This document shows positions 1-7,989 of a DNA stretch of 19,712 nt, piece by piece. Origin of the DNA: Theionarchaea archaeon (lineage in GTDB: Archaea > Methanobacteriota_B > Thermococci > Methanofastidiosales > SZ-28-30); the NCBI GenBank assembly GCA_018992685.1, contig JACVGT010000023.1, positions 1-19,712 on the forward strand, written 5' to 3'. The notes beneath the pieces are model-generated. The model worked only from the letters and a program-made list of their open reading frames with translations, was not told the DNA's origin and did not search any database. Numbering within the stretch: the stretch's first letter is position 1; each line of letters begins with the position of its first letter. Made by a program: the position numbers and the translations under genes.

Positions 1-83
1 TTGAGGAATTTCAGCTAGTCTTCTCTATTCTTGACGAAATTGAGGATAGTATCCGAAGAAGTGATGAAACTGAGATGTGGTGA
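1..83 (+). CDS. C-terminal end of a two-TM family membrane protein (partial, 5' end outside window)
   Basis: Bases 3-83 read in frame as 26 residues ending in TGA; the gene begins before the window. The peptide EEFQLVFSILDEIEDSIRRS is almost the same as the C-terminus of the gene ending at 3460: 21 of the last 26 residues match. This is therefore a third member of the paralogous family that also includes the gene at 1716. The function is unknown. The similarity continues past the stop codon into non-coding DNA, so the whole 3' end was duplicated, not just the coding part. The call rests on this match; nothing can be said of the missing N-terminal part except that its paralogs carry two membrane segments there. 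Confidence 0.7.
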   Translation, partial: EEFQLVFSILDEIEDSIRRSDETEMW

Positions 84-310
84 ATACATTCAGATTGATT
101 TCCCCCCGGTCAGGCATGAACGGTCTCGGTATTCGTCACTGGACAGTGCTGAAGACAGGAATTCCCACGACATGGAGTTCACAGATCTATTCAACCGCAG
201 CTGAATTCCCAGAGGCCATGAAAGAAGAGCTACATATAGGAAAAGTATTTATGCCTTCTTCCGTTCCGTTTCATAAGGCCTTGTGATGAAAGAGAGAGGA
301 GAGAATAATA
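84..310. other. Intergenic stretch with duplicated 3' flank and promoter region
   Basis: No convincing gene. Bases 127-168 match bases 3507-3548 at 34 of 42 positions with no gap, at a similar distance after the stop codon of a paralogous gene (44 versus 47 bases). A reading frame is open here, but its counterpart at 3507 is cut by TAA TGA, so the shared segment is probably non-coding. The right part holds the TATA-like element and ribosome binding site of the beta-propeller gene. Confidence 0.5.
243..254 (+). promoter_or_regulatory. TATA-like box upstream of beta-propeller gene
   Basis: The sequence AAGTATTTATGC resembles an archaeal TATA element. A transcript starting about 25 bases downstream would have a leader of roughly 35 bases ahead of the ATG at 311. 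That leader contains the purine-rich GAGAGGAGAG ribosome binding site at about 294-303. Seen in sequence; start site inferred. Confidence 0.35.
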
Positions 311-1711
311 ATGAGACCTAAGACTGTTAATCTGGGTTTGACGCTCATGATCCTCATGCTACTCATTGAAAGCACGATGGCATCAGGGGAGTTTAACGCA
401 GTGCAGGATCACTTTGGAGCAGCCATCTACGAAGATATTGTTGTATGGATAGCGATGACTAATAAGAGCGAAAACATCCATGGCTATAATCTTACCACCA
501 AGCAGGTATTCCAGGTCACCACACAAAAAGGCCCTCAAGAGTTTCCTGCGATCTGCAAAGATATTGTTGTGTGGATGGATTACAGAGATGGAAATTGGAA
601 TATTTACGGGTATAACCTAACTACAGGACAAGAGTTTCCAGTAGTCATTGCGAAGGGCGACCAAATGGATACCGTAATCTATGAGGACATTGTGGTGTGG
701 GCAGACAACAGGAATGGCAACTGGGACATTAATGGGTACCATCTATCTACTGGAGAAGAATTCTTCTTGAACCGGCCGGAGTCGAATCAGATGAGCCCTG
801 CAATCTATGGGGACGTTGTGGTATGGGCAGATGACAGGACTGGTGACTGGGATATCTATGCCTACAACATGTCGACAGGAAAGGAAATTCAAATTGTCGC
901 AGCTCCTGGAGATCAAAAAGTTCCAGAGATTTTTCAGGACTTCATTGTGTGGGAGGACAACAGAGATGGTGAATGGGACATCTATGGATATGATCTGGCT
1001 GCACACGAAGAGGTTCCCATATCAACTAACTCAAGCAGCCAAAAACTGGGGGGAATCTATGGAAACATAGTCATATGGACTGATGATAGAAATGGCCACT
1101 TCGACATCTTTGGATACGACCTGGTTGAGAGAGAAGAATTCTCAATAGTAATCAGTCCCGACAACAAAACGATGCCAGCAATCTATGGAGACACCGTGAT
1201 CTGGAGTGATGCAAGGAATGGCAACTGGGACCTGTATGGGTCTTCGTTATCTGGAGGAGAGGAATTCCGGATTACAGGTGAAGACCAGCAAGCTCACAAA
1301 GACGAGACAGAAGACTTAGAAGCAGAATATCTTGTCCTCGAGGCCTACCATCTGGAAGGAGCTACCCTTACCGTTTGCTTCCAGAATAGGCTGGATACAG
1401 AAGCCACTGTAACCAGCGAGTACAAGAATGATTCATTAATCACTTCCCAGCTGCAAGAAACTCTGGAGGGGAATGCCCGGAATTGCTTTTCACTACATGG
1501 TGCGTATGCAATTGGAGACAAAGTCACCTTGCTGACTGAGAAAGGGACAATACTTTCATTTACCGTGAATCCAGAGGAGGTGGAGACTCCATCCGAGATG
1601 AATACACCCACTAACCTCATCTTCCTGATACCTCTTCTGGTGGGGGTCGTTATTATCGTTTTCATCATATCAAGGAAAAGGTGGAAGAATGCAAATAGTC
1701 TCATGAGGTAG
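311..1711 (+). CDS. Secreted, C-terminally anchored seven-bladed TolB-like beta-propeller protein
   Basis: Residues 1-25 are a Sec-type signal peptide (hydrophobic run LGLTLMILMLLI). Residues 35-328 are seven tandem units of 42 residues with the pattern IYxDxVVWxDxRNGxWDIYGYxLxTGxE, enough for a closed seven-bladed TolB/WD40-type propeller. A beta-rich domain of about 100 residues follows, then a C-terminal membrane segment (about residues 439-459, LIFLIPLLVGVVIIVFII) with a basic tail. The protein should therefore sit on the outer face of the cytoplasmic membrane with its propeller exposed. Several N-x-S/T sequons (NKS, NLT, NMS, NDS) would allow archaeal N-glycosylation. Such propellers usually bind proteins or polysaccharides; the ligand is unknown. 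A GGAG ribosome binding site precedes the ATG. The next gene starts only 4 bases after the stop, so the two are probably co-transcribed. Confidence 0.85.
   Translation: MRPKTVNLGLTLMILMLLIESTMASGEFNAVQDHFGAAIYEDIVVWIAMTNKSENIHGYNLTTKQVFQVTTQKGPQEFPAICKDIVVWMDYRDGNWNIYGYNLTTGQEFPVVIAKGDQMDTVIYEDIVVWADNRNGNWDINGYHLSTGEEFFLNRPESNQMSPAIYGDVVVWADDRTGDWDIYAYNMSTGKEIQIVAAPGDQKVPEIFQDFIVWEDNRDGEWDIYGYDLAAHEEVPISTNSSSQKLGGIYGNIVIWTDDRNGHFDIFGYDLVEREEFSIVISPDNKTMPAIYGDTVIWSDARNGNWDLYGSSLSGGEEFRITGEDQQAHKDETEDLEAEYLVLEAYHLEGATLTVCFQNRLDTEATVTSEYKNDSLITSQLQETLEGNARNCFSLHGAYAIGDKVTLLTEKGTILSFTVNPEEVETPSEMNTPTNLIFLIPLLVGVVIIVFIISRKRWKNANSLMR
413..1294 (+). repeat. Seven tandem 126-bp (42-residue) propeller-blade repeats
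   Basis: Seven units in exact register, each 42 residues, run from residue 35 to about 328 of the propeller gene. The conserved core in each is I-Y-x-D-I-V-V-W followed by D-x-R-x-G-x-W-D-I-Y-G-Y. Units 1 and 7 are the most diverged at their edges (unit 1 lacks the DxRNG loop; unit 7 has lost the YGYxL ending), as expected for terminal blades. The DNA units have clearly diverged, so this is an old expansion. Confidence 0.85.
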
Positions 1712-1715
1712 ATCT

Positions 1716-2480
1716 ATGATAAGTGACAGAGAGCCATTCTTGCTGAAAAATGGAAGGAAAATATACCGTGCAGGCCTCGCATTACTCTTCACTTTGTTTC
1801 TGGTCTTACTGCCGCTATTCATCGTATTTCAATTTCAGAATCAAAATATCTCGGACCTTCTGGGGATTCTATTTATCGTACTGCTCCCTTTGGGCATAAT
1901 GGTGACATTCTCTGGTTCTGCTTTCTCTAACCTGTGTGCAATAGTCAGCCGACTCCCCGACGGTTACGTATTGAAGAGTTTTGATCCACTTCGCCTCCGG
2001 GTAGAGATAACTGATGCCAAAAGGATTCAAACCATCCAGTATCATGCATTGGCAGCCCCGTACTCTTTCTATTTTTATGCACGCCACTTGATATTGCTCA
2101 ATATTGATATTCCTCCTGAATACTATCAGATATGGACTCCCATCTCAGGATACAGGCATGAACCCAGGCTAAATCGTTATGATTTTCTGTCTTATATTCG
2201 ACCACATGGACTGGCAAGACTCTCTTCTGGTACTTGTTCCTCGACCCAGAAAGACATCCTTTTTGATGCAGATCTGATGGAACAAGTTCCACACCTTCAC
2301 ACAGCAGCAAATGCAATTTCCCCTCTTCGGAGAGTTGGTATAACATCAGTGAAAGGAACTCCTATTATTCTGGCTCTCCTCGCTCAGGAGGTAGAACCTT
2401 CCCATATCATTAAGACCATGACGCTACTGGAGCAGATAGCGCAAGAACTGGAAAGGATAATGCTCCCCAATGAGAAATAA
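1716..2480 (+). CDS. Two-TM membrane protein, paralog A
   Basis: 254 residues, not a family I recognise. Two hydrophobic segments lie near the N-terminus (about residues 20-42 and 47-70: GLALLFTLFLVLLPLFIVF and LLGILFIVLLPLGIMVTFSG). A soluble region of about 180 residues follows. It is paralogous to the gene at 2750: both have PYSFxxxxR, then a PPExYQxW motif, a later R-x-x-G-I/L segment, an I-x-ALL stretch and a helical C-terminus. The ATG at 1716 has a GAGGT ribosome binding site 7 bases upstream, and only 4 bases separate it from the propeller gene, so coupled expression is likely. The small ORF at 2470 overlaps its last codons. The soluble domain probably lies in the cytoplasm (basic residues precede TM1 and both termini would be inside). 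Function unknown. Confidence 0.75.
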   Translation: MISDREPFLLKNGRKIYRAGLALLFTLFLVLLPLFIVFQFQNQNISDLLGILFIVLLPLGIMVTFSGSAFSNLCAIVSRLPDGYVLKSFDPLRLRVEITDAKRIQTIQYHALAAPYSFYFYARHLILLNIDIPPEYYQIWTPISGYRHEPRLNRYDFLSYIRPHGLARLSSGTCSSTQKDILFDADLMEQVPHLHTAANAISPLRRVGITSVKGTPIILALLAQEVEPSHIIKTMTLLEQIAQELERIMLPNEK

Positions 2481-2625
2481 AGGTGATCCCGTTAAAAAAA
2501 TCCTTAACTCCATAGTACTTGCCAACGCAGTGCTCGATATATCATGGATGATTGGAAGCTCATTCTTTGTCTCGTGTATTTCGGTCTGGTGGAAGTTTAG
2601 GCAATCCAAGAAGACCCTTCAGTAG
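2470..2625 (+). CDS. Small single-TM membrane protein (51 residues)
   Basis: An ATG inside the last codons of paralog A (overlap 11 bases) opens a frame of 51 residues ending in TAG. The product starts MRNKGDPVKKILNS, has a hydrophobic stretch of about 25 residues with several aromatic residues (about 14-41, including SSFFVSCISVWW), and ends with a basic tail KFRQSKKTLQ. This looks like a small membrane protein and not a random frame. The ribosome binding site is weak (GGAAAGGAT about 12 bases upstream), but the overlap fits translational coupling to paralog A. I recognise no family. It could still be a chance ORF in an otherwise empty 270-base stretch. Confidence 0.45.
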   Translation: MRNKGDPVKKILNSIVLANAVLDISWMIGSSFFVSCISVWWKFRQSKKTLQ

Positions 2626-2678
2626 TGGCTGGTTCATGTGATCAGTCCTCCCTCTCTTCATAGCCTGGCAAAGACAAC

Positions 2679-2689
2679 CTTATTAACAT
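2679..2689 (+). promoter_or_regulatory. TATA-like box upstream of paralog B
   Basis: The sequence CTTATTAACAT is a modest TATA-like match. Transcription would begin near 2708. That removes the possible GTG start at 2690 from the transcript and favours the ATG at 2750, which has its own Shine-Dalgarno-like GGGAGTGATC. Confidence 0.3.
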
Positions 2690-2749
2690 GTGAAGAAGAA
2701 AGAGATCGAAAAAGGATGGAGGACAGCTGATGTTCTGGGAGTGATCAGA

Positions 2750-3460
2750 ATGAAGAGAAGACTATTCACAATAAGACATTGGCGAATCTACAAAGGTATG
2801 GGTATATGCCTCATAGTATCCTTCTTTTGTTCAATCCCAGTTATCACTTTCTACTTGGGGCTCGACACAGCTCCAGCAGTAATCATATCATTATTACTTT
2901 TCGCAGGATGGCAGCTTTATTACCAGGGATCAGCAGCAGAAGCTTTTTCGAGATTATTCTATCCCTTTGAAGATGAAATTAAATTTGACTGGATAAGATT
3001 TATTATTTCGACACAGAAAGAGTCAATTCTCTACCATTTTAGTTCTAGCCCATATTCTTTCTGGATTCATTTCAGATACTCCATTCCGCTAGAGGATGCT
3101 CCCCCTGAACACTATCAGGTTTGGAAAGAGACTTCATGGCCCTCAAGAATAAGGGTATCTCCTTACAGCCTCAGAGAATATCTCCTGCTTAATCGAAAAT
3201 GGCAACTTCTACTTCAGGAATTGGAAATCATAGATAAGCTAGCTGACACAGTTAGCGACGAACTCAGGCCGTATTTCCCGAGAGAAGAGATTTCTATTGC
3301 CTCACTCCGACACATTGGTCTTGCAAGGAGAGCCAACAAGAATATCTTGATAGCGTTGCTCACCACCGATGCCTCACTTGAAGAATTCCAGCTTGTTTTC
3401 TCTATTCTTGATGAAATCGAGGATAGAATACGGGGAAGTAATGAACCCGAAACTTGGTGA
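2750..3460 (+). CDS. Two-TM membrane protein, paralog B
   Basis: 236 residues from the ATG at 2750. A GTG at 2690 would add 20 residues, but the ATG has a better ribosome binding site (GGGAGTGATC) and gives an N-terminus aligned with paralog A (HWRIYK against GRKIYR). Two hydrophobic segments (KGMGICLIVSFFCSIPVITF and PAVIISLLLFAGWQLYY) are followed by a soluble domain with PYSFWIHFRY, PPEHYQVW and a helical C-terminus EEFQLVFSILDEIEDRI. It is paralogous to the gene at 1716 and, even more closely at the C-terminus, to the fragment at base 1. It is probably an integral membrane protein with a cytoplasmic C-terminal domain. I do not recognise the family. It seems to be its own transcription unit, since 125 bases separate it from the small ORF upstream. 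Confidence 0.75.
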   Translation: MKRRLFTIRHWRIYKGMGICLIVSFFCSIPVITFYLGLDTAPAVIISLLLFAGWQLYYQGSAAEAFSRLFYPFEDEIKFDWIRFIISTQKESILYHFSSSPYSFWIHFRYSIPLEDAPPEHYQVWKETSWPSRIRVSPYSLREYLLLNRKWQLLLQELEIIDKLADTVSDELRPYFPREEISIASLRHIGLARRANKNILIALLTTDASLEEFQLVFSILDEIEDRIRGSNEPETW

Positions 3461-3791
3461 GTACGTCTAGTTCCAACCCAGTTCGCTGGTTGCGTATTAA
3501 CACTCCCGGTATTCGCTAATGAGGAGTACTGAAGGCAGGAATTCCCACAAGGTTGGAATGCGATCAGAATAATTCTTGTACCATATCAAGAAAAAGAATA
3601 GTGTCTTGCTCAATCCAGAGACAGAACCGTCTCCATATAGATGAATACCATCAAGTGACATAGATTTATTCGAAACTCGGTGGATAATTAAGAACCTCGT
3701 TTCCAGGTCTCCTGATTCGAATCATTGACAAGGGTTCTATACATCTACCATGTAAAGCAAAAGACTAAAAACAGCTTTCGTAACGTATACC
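3461..3791. other. Intergenic stretch, 331 bases, partly duplicated from bases 84-200
   Basis: No gene seen. Bases 3507-3548 repeat bases 127-168 (34 of 42 identical, ungapped). The rest is AT-rich with stops in all frames. A perfect 10-base palindrome GATTCGAATC lies at 3714-3723. A weak TATA-like CTATACA at about 3737-3743 may serve the racemase-like gene, giving a leader of about 25-30 bases. Confidence 0.5.
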
Positions 3792-4466
3792 ATGCATCTC
3801 GGTCTCTTAGTTCCTTCTTCAAACACTGTCATGGAAGAAGAACTATCCCAGTATGTGATCGTTCACTCCACCAGGATTGCCCTTAGAACAGTGGATGAAA
3901 TATCTCTGAAAAACATGAATACAGAAATAGAAAAAGCAGTTCAACTGCTCAAACTGCTCACAGATTGTAATCCCGCAGTTATTGTATACGGTTGTACCTC
4001 TGGCAGTTTTGTAGAAGACATTAGGAAGTCCTTTGCTGCTACCACTATCCCCGTGATCACGACGTCGGAAGCAGTAGTCAACGCTCTCAAGGCTCTTCAA
4101 GTGGGATCAGTCTCTGTAGGAACTCCCTACACTGACGCAATAAACCAGAAAGAAAAGGCTTTTCTGGAATCTCATGGATTCACTGTTTCAGATATTAAAG
4201 GATTGAACCTCACAGACAATACAGAGATAGGAAAGCAGGAAACAGCTTACGAGCTGGCAAGATCTCTTAAAAAGGCAGATGCCATCTTCATAAGCTGCAC
4301 GAATTTCAGAACCTTTAATGTGATACAGAAGTTGGAAGATGGACTGGGGATTCCAGTCATATCCAGCAACTCAGCAAGTTTATGGGGGGCACTCACTGAT
4401 TCAGGCGAAAAAGCGGAAATAAAAAGCATATCTGGTCTGGGCAGACTATTGGAGGAATTACCGTGA
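3792..4466 (+). CDS. Asp/Glu-racemase superfamily protein, maleate isomerase / hydantoin racemase-like
   Basis: 224 residues, full length for the maleate cis-trans isomerase and arylmalonate decarboxylase branch of the Asp/Glu/hydantoin racemase superfamily. The N-terminal LLVPSSNTVME motif is typical of that branch. Both catalytic cysteines are present: Cys68 in YGCTSGS and Cys169 in SCTNFRT. Two cysteines mean isomerase or racemase chemistry is possible, whereas arylmalonate decarboxylases keep only one. It is the first gene of an operon: its TGA overlaps the GTG start of hyuA by 4 bases. In this setting it probably isomerises the substrate or product of HyuA/HyuB, for example racemising a hydantoin-like ring. 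Exact substrate unknown. The ATG has no obvious ribosome binding site. Confidence 0.85.
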   Translation: MHLGLLVPSSNTVMEEELSQYVIVHSTRIALRTVDEISLKNMNTEIEKAVQLLKLLTDCNPAVIVYGCTSGSFVEDIRKSFAATTIPVITTSEAVVNALKALQVGSVSVGTPYTDAINQKEKAFLESHGFTVSDIKGLNLTDNTEIGKQETAYELARSLKKADAIFISCTNFRTFNVIQKLEDGLGIPVISSNSASLWGALTDSGEKAEIKSISGLGRLLEELP

Positions 4467-6367
4467 TTGTAGGATCTGATGTGGGCGGTACCTTTACTGA
4501 TACAGTATTTGTATCTAAGGGCGAGATTAAGGTTTCGAAAGTGCCCACTACACCCCACGATTTTGCAGAAGGAATTATCAAGGGGATAGCCAAGGTTACC
4601 ACTGAGTATGACACATTGGTTCACGGCATGACGGTGGGAACGAATGCCGTTCTCCAGAGGAAGGGGGCCAGGGTGACTCTCATCACGAATAGAGGATTTA
4701 CCGATGTTTTGGAGATTGGGAGGCAGAACAGACCATCGCTCTATGATTTTTCAGTAGACCGCCCCCCTCCTCTGGTTCCCAGAGACAGGAGGATTGGGGT
4801 TACGGGTCGAATCAACCATAAAGGCGAAATACTGGAAGATTTGGAAGAACATGATATGGTTCTCCCCAAAGAGACTGAGTCAGTGGCAATCTGCCTTTTA
4901 CATTCGTATGCTAACCCTGTTCATGAGCAAAAGATACAGTCCATGATTTCTTTACCTACCTGTATCTCCAGTGACGTCCTCCCTGAATACAGAGAGTACG
5001 AACGGATGTCAACCACTGTCATTAATGCGTATCTGATGCCTGTTATTGACAGGTATCTGTCTCGGTTGGAGACCACGATTTCTGACAGGCTATTAGTCAT
5101 AGAATCGTCTGGAGGAGTCATGACTGCTCACGCAGCCAGAGGAAAGCCGGTACATACGGTGCTATCTGGTCCTGCAGGAGGTGTCATTGCTTCTCAAGTT
5201 GTGGGTGACATCATAGGGTTAAAGAAGTTGATCACCCTGGATATGGGGGGAACCAGTACAGATATTTCAGTAATTAAGGGTGAACCCATCATAACGACGG
5301 AAGGGTCAATAGAAGGATATCCTTTGAGAATCCCCATGATAGATATCCACACCATTGGGGCAGGCGGAGGAAGCATAGCCTGGCTGGACGAGGGAGGTGC
5401 TCTACGGGTGGGCCCAGTGTCTGCAGAAGCTGTCCCTGGCCCTGCGTGTTACGGGAGAGGAGGAGATTTGCCCACGGTGACTGATGCCAATTTGATCCTG
5501 GGCAGACTGGGCAGAAAGCTGGGAAATGAGCTGACGCTGAATGTGAATCTAGCCAAGAAGGCAATGGATGTCTTGCGTGAGAGGACGGGGCTTGATCCTA
5601 TAGAGCTGGCTTCTGGAATCATTAAAGTTGCCAATGCTAATATGTGCCAGGGTATCAGGGTGGTTTCTGTGGAACGAGGGCATGATCCCCGGGATTTTGT
5701 TTTGCTAGCGTTCGGAGGAGCAGGTCCCCTGCATGCCTGTGAGTTGGCCAGTGAACTGTCCATCCCCCGGGTGCTGATTCCTGTGTATCCTGGAGTTTTT
5801 TCGGCCCTTGGAATGGTGGCAGCGGACATAAAGCACGAATTTGTGGTGACTAGAAAGATGAGTCCTGAACAGGACACGGGACCTGTATTTGACGATCTAG
5901 AGAAAAAAGCAGTTGGAGTCCTGAAGAAAGAGGGCGTTTCAGAGGACAGAGTGATGCTGCAGCGATTCATCGATACCCGGTACTGTGGTCAATCCTATGA
6001 GCTCCGAATTCCTGCCGAAAATGTGGTGCAGAGGTTTCATCAAGCCCATCATGCACTGTATGGATACAGTGATGAGACAGCCCCCGTGGAATTTGTTAAT
6101 TTCAGAGTCGTGGGCATAGGCAGGCAGCAGAAAATTGCACTGCCTCGAGTGGAAAAAGGAAGGGGAGAACCGTTACCAGGAGAGACCCGGACATGCTTCT
6201 TTGGCGAATTTGTGGAGACTCCTGTATTTGAAAGAGACATCTTGCAAAGCGGTCACTGTCTTAAAGGTCCTGCTGTCATTGACGAAATGGAATCTACCAT
6301 CCTCATTCCCCCTGGATGGAGAATGACCGTGGATGACCATGGTAATCTCCTTGGAGAGGTGACATGA
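4463..6367 (+). CDS. hyuA: Hydantoinase/oxoprolinase A subunit (N-methylhydantoinase A family)
   Basis: 634 residues, close to the family's usual 650-700. The order of motifs is right: the N-terminal ASKHA phosphate-binding loop GSDVGGTFTD (residues 4-13), TVGTNAVLQRKGARV (about 58-72), SSGGVM and SGPAGGVIASQ (about 214-242), DMGGTSTDIS (260-269), GAGGGS (299-304), PGPACYGRGG (about 324-333) and FGGAGPLHACELA (about 417). The family couples ATP hydrolysis to opening of a cyclic amide (5-oxoproline, N-methylhydantoin) or, in acetone/acetophenone carboxylases, to substrate activation, acting with HyuB. The GTG start at 4463 sits in a GTGA overlap with the upstream stop and has GGAGG at 4451-4455. 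HyuB follows with a 4-base ATGA overlap. No carboxylase gamma subunit is adjacent, which favours ring hydrolysis. Substrate not decidable from sequence. Confidence 0.93.
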   Translation: MIVGSDVGGTFTDTVFVSKGEIKVSKVPTTPHDFAEGIIKGIAKVTTEYDTLVHGMTVGTNAVLQRKGARVTLITNRGFTDVLEIGRQNRPSLYDFSVDRPPPLVPRDRRIGVTGRINHKGEILEDLEEHDMVLPKETESVAICLLHSYANPVHEQKIQSMISLPTCISSDVLPEYREYERMSTTVINAYLMPVIDRYLSRLETTISDRLLVIESSGGVMTAHAARGKPVHTVLSGPAGGVIASQVVGDIIGLKKLITLDMGGTSTDISVIKGEPIITTEGSIEGYPLRIPMIDIHTIGAGGGSIAWLDEGGALRVGPVSAEAVPGPACYGRGGDLPTVTDANLILGRLGRKLGNELTLNVNLAKKAMDVLRERTGLDPIELASGIIKVANANMCQGIRVVSVERGHDPRDFVLLAFGGAGPLHACELASELSIPRVLIPVYPGVFSALGMVAADIKHEFVVTRKMSPEQDTGPVFDDLEKKAVGVLKKEGVSEDRVMLQRFIDTRYCGQSYELRIPAENVVQRFHQAHHALYGYSDETAPVEFVNFRVVGIGRQQKIALPRVEKGRGEPLPGETRTCFFGEFVETPVFERDILQSGHCLKGPAVIDEMESTILIPPGWRMTVDDHGNLLGEVT

Positions 6368-7989
6368 TGGATGCTGTTACTCTTGAGATACTGCGCTGTT
6401 CTCTTCAGTCAGTGGCTGAAGAAATGGGGGCAGCTTTGGGGAGGACAGCATTCTCACCCAATATCAAAGAGAGGAAGGATTTTTCTTGTGCCGTATTCGA
6501 TGATAATGGAAGAATGGTATCCCAGGCTGAACACATCCCAGTCCACCTCGGCTCTATGCCCCTGTCAGTAAAGGGGGCTCTAAAGGAATTCGACTTTGAG
6601 GAAGGAGACATCATCATTTTGAATGATCCCTACTGGGGAGGTACCCATCTCCCAGATATCACGTTAATAGCACCCATTTTCTGTGGAGATTTACTAGGAT
6701 TTGCAGCCTGCAGGGCCCACCATGCTGATGTCGGTGGAAAGGCACCCGGGAGTATGCCTGGTGACTCCAGAGAAGTATTCGAAGAGGGTGTGATCATACC
6801 ACCTGTGAGACTGTACCGGGGGGGAGTACTGGATACAGATATTCTGCGCCTCATATTACGAAATGTGAGGACTCCAGATGAGAGGAAAGGCGATTTGAAG
6901 GCCCAGTATTCTGCGTGCCAGATAGGAAGGAAACGCATTGTGGAATTGGTTGAGAAATATAGTAGACAAACAATGGCAGAAGCATTTGAAGAAGTAATGG
7001 ATTATTCTGAAAGGAGAATGCGCAAGAAGATTGCAGAATTCCCTTCAGGGGAGTATGCTGCTGAAGACTTCATGGACAATGACGGGGTTACAGATAGCCC
7101 GGTGAGAGTTGCAGTTACTTTGAAAATTGGTGGACGTGGAAAGGGAGAAGAAGGGATTGCGTGTGATTTCACTGGAACTGACCAACAGACACGCGGGAAC
7201 ATCAATGCAGTGTATGCAGTGACGGTGTCCTGCGTGTACTACACGGTACGGTGTGTCACAGACCCAGGGATACCTCCCAACGAGGGATGTTACCGACCGG
7301 TGACCATCACCGTGCCTGAAGGATGTTTGTTACACCCACTTCACCCGCATGCAGTATCTGCAGGGAATGTGGAGACATCCCAGAGGATCGTGGATGTATT
7401 ACTCAAAGCATTTTCCAAGGTTGCACCTGAGAAAGTGATTGCTGGCTGTCAGGGGACCATGAACAATGTGACCATTGGAGGCACGTTCTGCGGACAGTCT
7501 TTTGCTTACTATGAGACTATTGGAGGCGGTATGGGTGCCCGTCATGATAAGGATGGTATTGACGGTGTCCACACTCACATGTCCAACACGTTGAACACTC
7601 CAATCGAAGCTCTGGAAATGAGTTATCCTTTTCTCGTGACAGAATACTCTTTGATTAATAATTCAGGGGGTAGGGGCAGGTTCAGAGGGGGGCTGGGAAT
7701 CAAGAGGGGGCTCGAGGTTCTGACTGATTGTACTGTATCCATACAGAGTGAGAGAAGGAAATTCGCTCCCTATGGGCTTTTTGGTGGTGAAGAGGGGAGG
7801 AGTGGTAGAAATTTGCTCATGAGGGCGGGAAATGAGCTAGAGTTACCGTCCAAGACCACATACGAGTTGTTGAGGGGTGATATTATCAGAATTGAAACTC
7901 CAGGTGGCGGAGGATATGGAAATTTCGAGGAGAGACCTGAAGAACTGCGATTGAAGGATGAAAGGGAGCACAGGATGACACAGTTCTAG
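6364..7989 (+). CDS. hyuB: Hydantoinase/oxoprolinase B subunit
   Basis: 541 residues, normal length. Typical HyuB features are all visible: DAVTLEILRCSLQSVAEEMG at the N-terminus, the NDPYWGGTHLPDITLIAPIF segment (about 88-106), a CRAHHADVGG motif (about 118-127) with metal-ligand-like histidines, QIGRKRIVELVEKY, DFTGTDQQTRGNIN (about 267-280), HPHAVSAGNVETSQRIVD, the glycine-rich ETIGGGMGARHDKDG with the following HTHMSNT, RGRFRGGLGIKRG, and the terminal ETPGGGGYGN. It forms the catalytic complex with HyuA. The start overlaps the hyuA stop (ATGA). A second ATG at 6367 is equally possible, with GGAGAGGTGA just upstream. Last gene of the operon; the arginase-like gene lies 221 bases on and has its own TATA box. 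Confidence 0.93.
   Translation: MMDAVTLEILRCSLQSVAEEMGAALGRTAFSPNIKERKDFSCAVFDDNGRMVSQAEHIPVHLGSMPLSVKGALKEFDFEEGDIIILNDPYWGGTHLPDITLIAPIFCGDLLGFAACRAHHADVGGKAPGSMPGDSREVFEEGVIIPPVRLYRGGVLDTDILRLILRNVRTPDERKGDLKAQYSACQIGRKRIVELVEKYSRQTMAEAFEEVMDYSERRMRKKIAEFPSGEYAAEDFMDNDGVTDSPVRVAVTLKIGGRGKGEEGIACDFTGTDQQTRGNINAVYAVTVSCVYYTVRCVTDPGIPPNEGCYRPVTITVPEGCLLHPLHPHAVSAGNVETSQRIVDVLLKAFSKVAPEKVIAGCQGTMNNVTIGGTFCGQSFAYYETIGGGMGARHDKDGIDGVHTHMSNTLNTPIEALEMSYPFLVTEYSLINNSGGRGRFRGGLGIKRGLEVLTDCTVSIQSERRKFAPYGLFGGEEGRSGRNLLMRAGNELELPSKTTYELLRGDIIRIETPGGGGYGNFEERPEELRLKDEREHRMTQF

Noticed and set aside
77-286. 69-residue plus-strand reading frame after the first gene fragment
   Set aside because: It starts inside the fragment, and the homologous DNA at 3507-3548 is interrupted by TAA TGA in the same frame; it has no recognisable composition or ribosome binding site.
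3714-3723. GATTCGAATC, resembling the T-loop of a tRNA
   Set aside because: No T-stem, acceptor or anticodon arms pair around it; it is best read as a chance palindrome.
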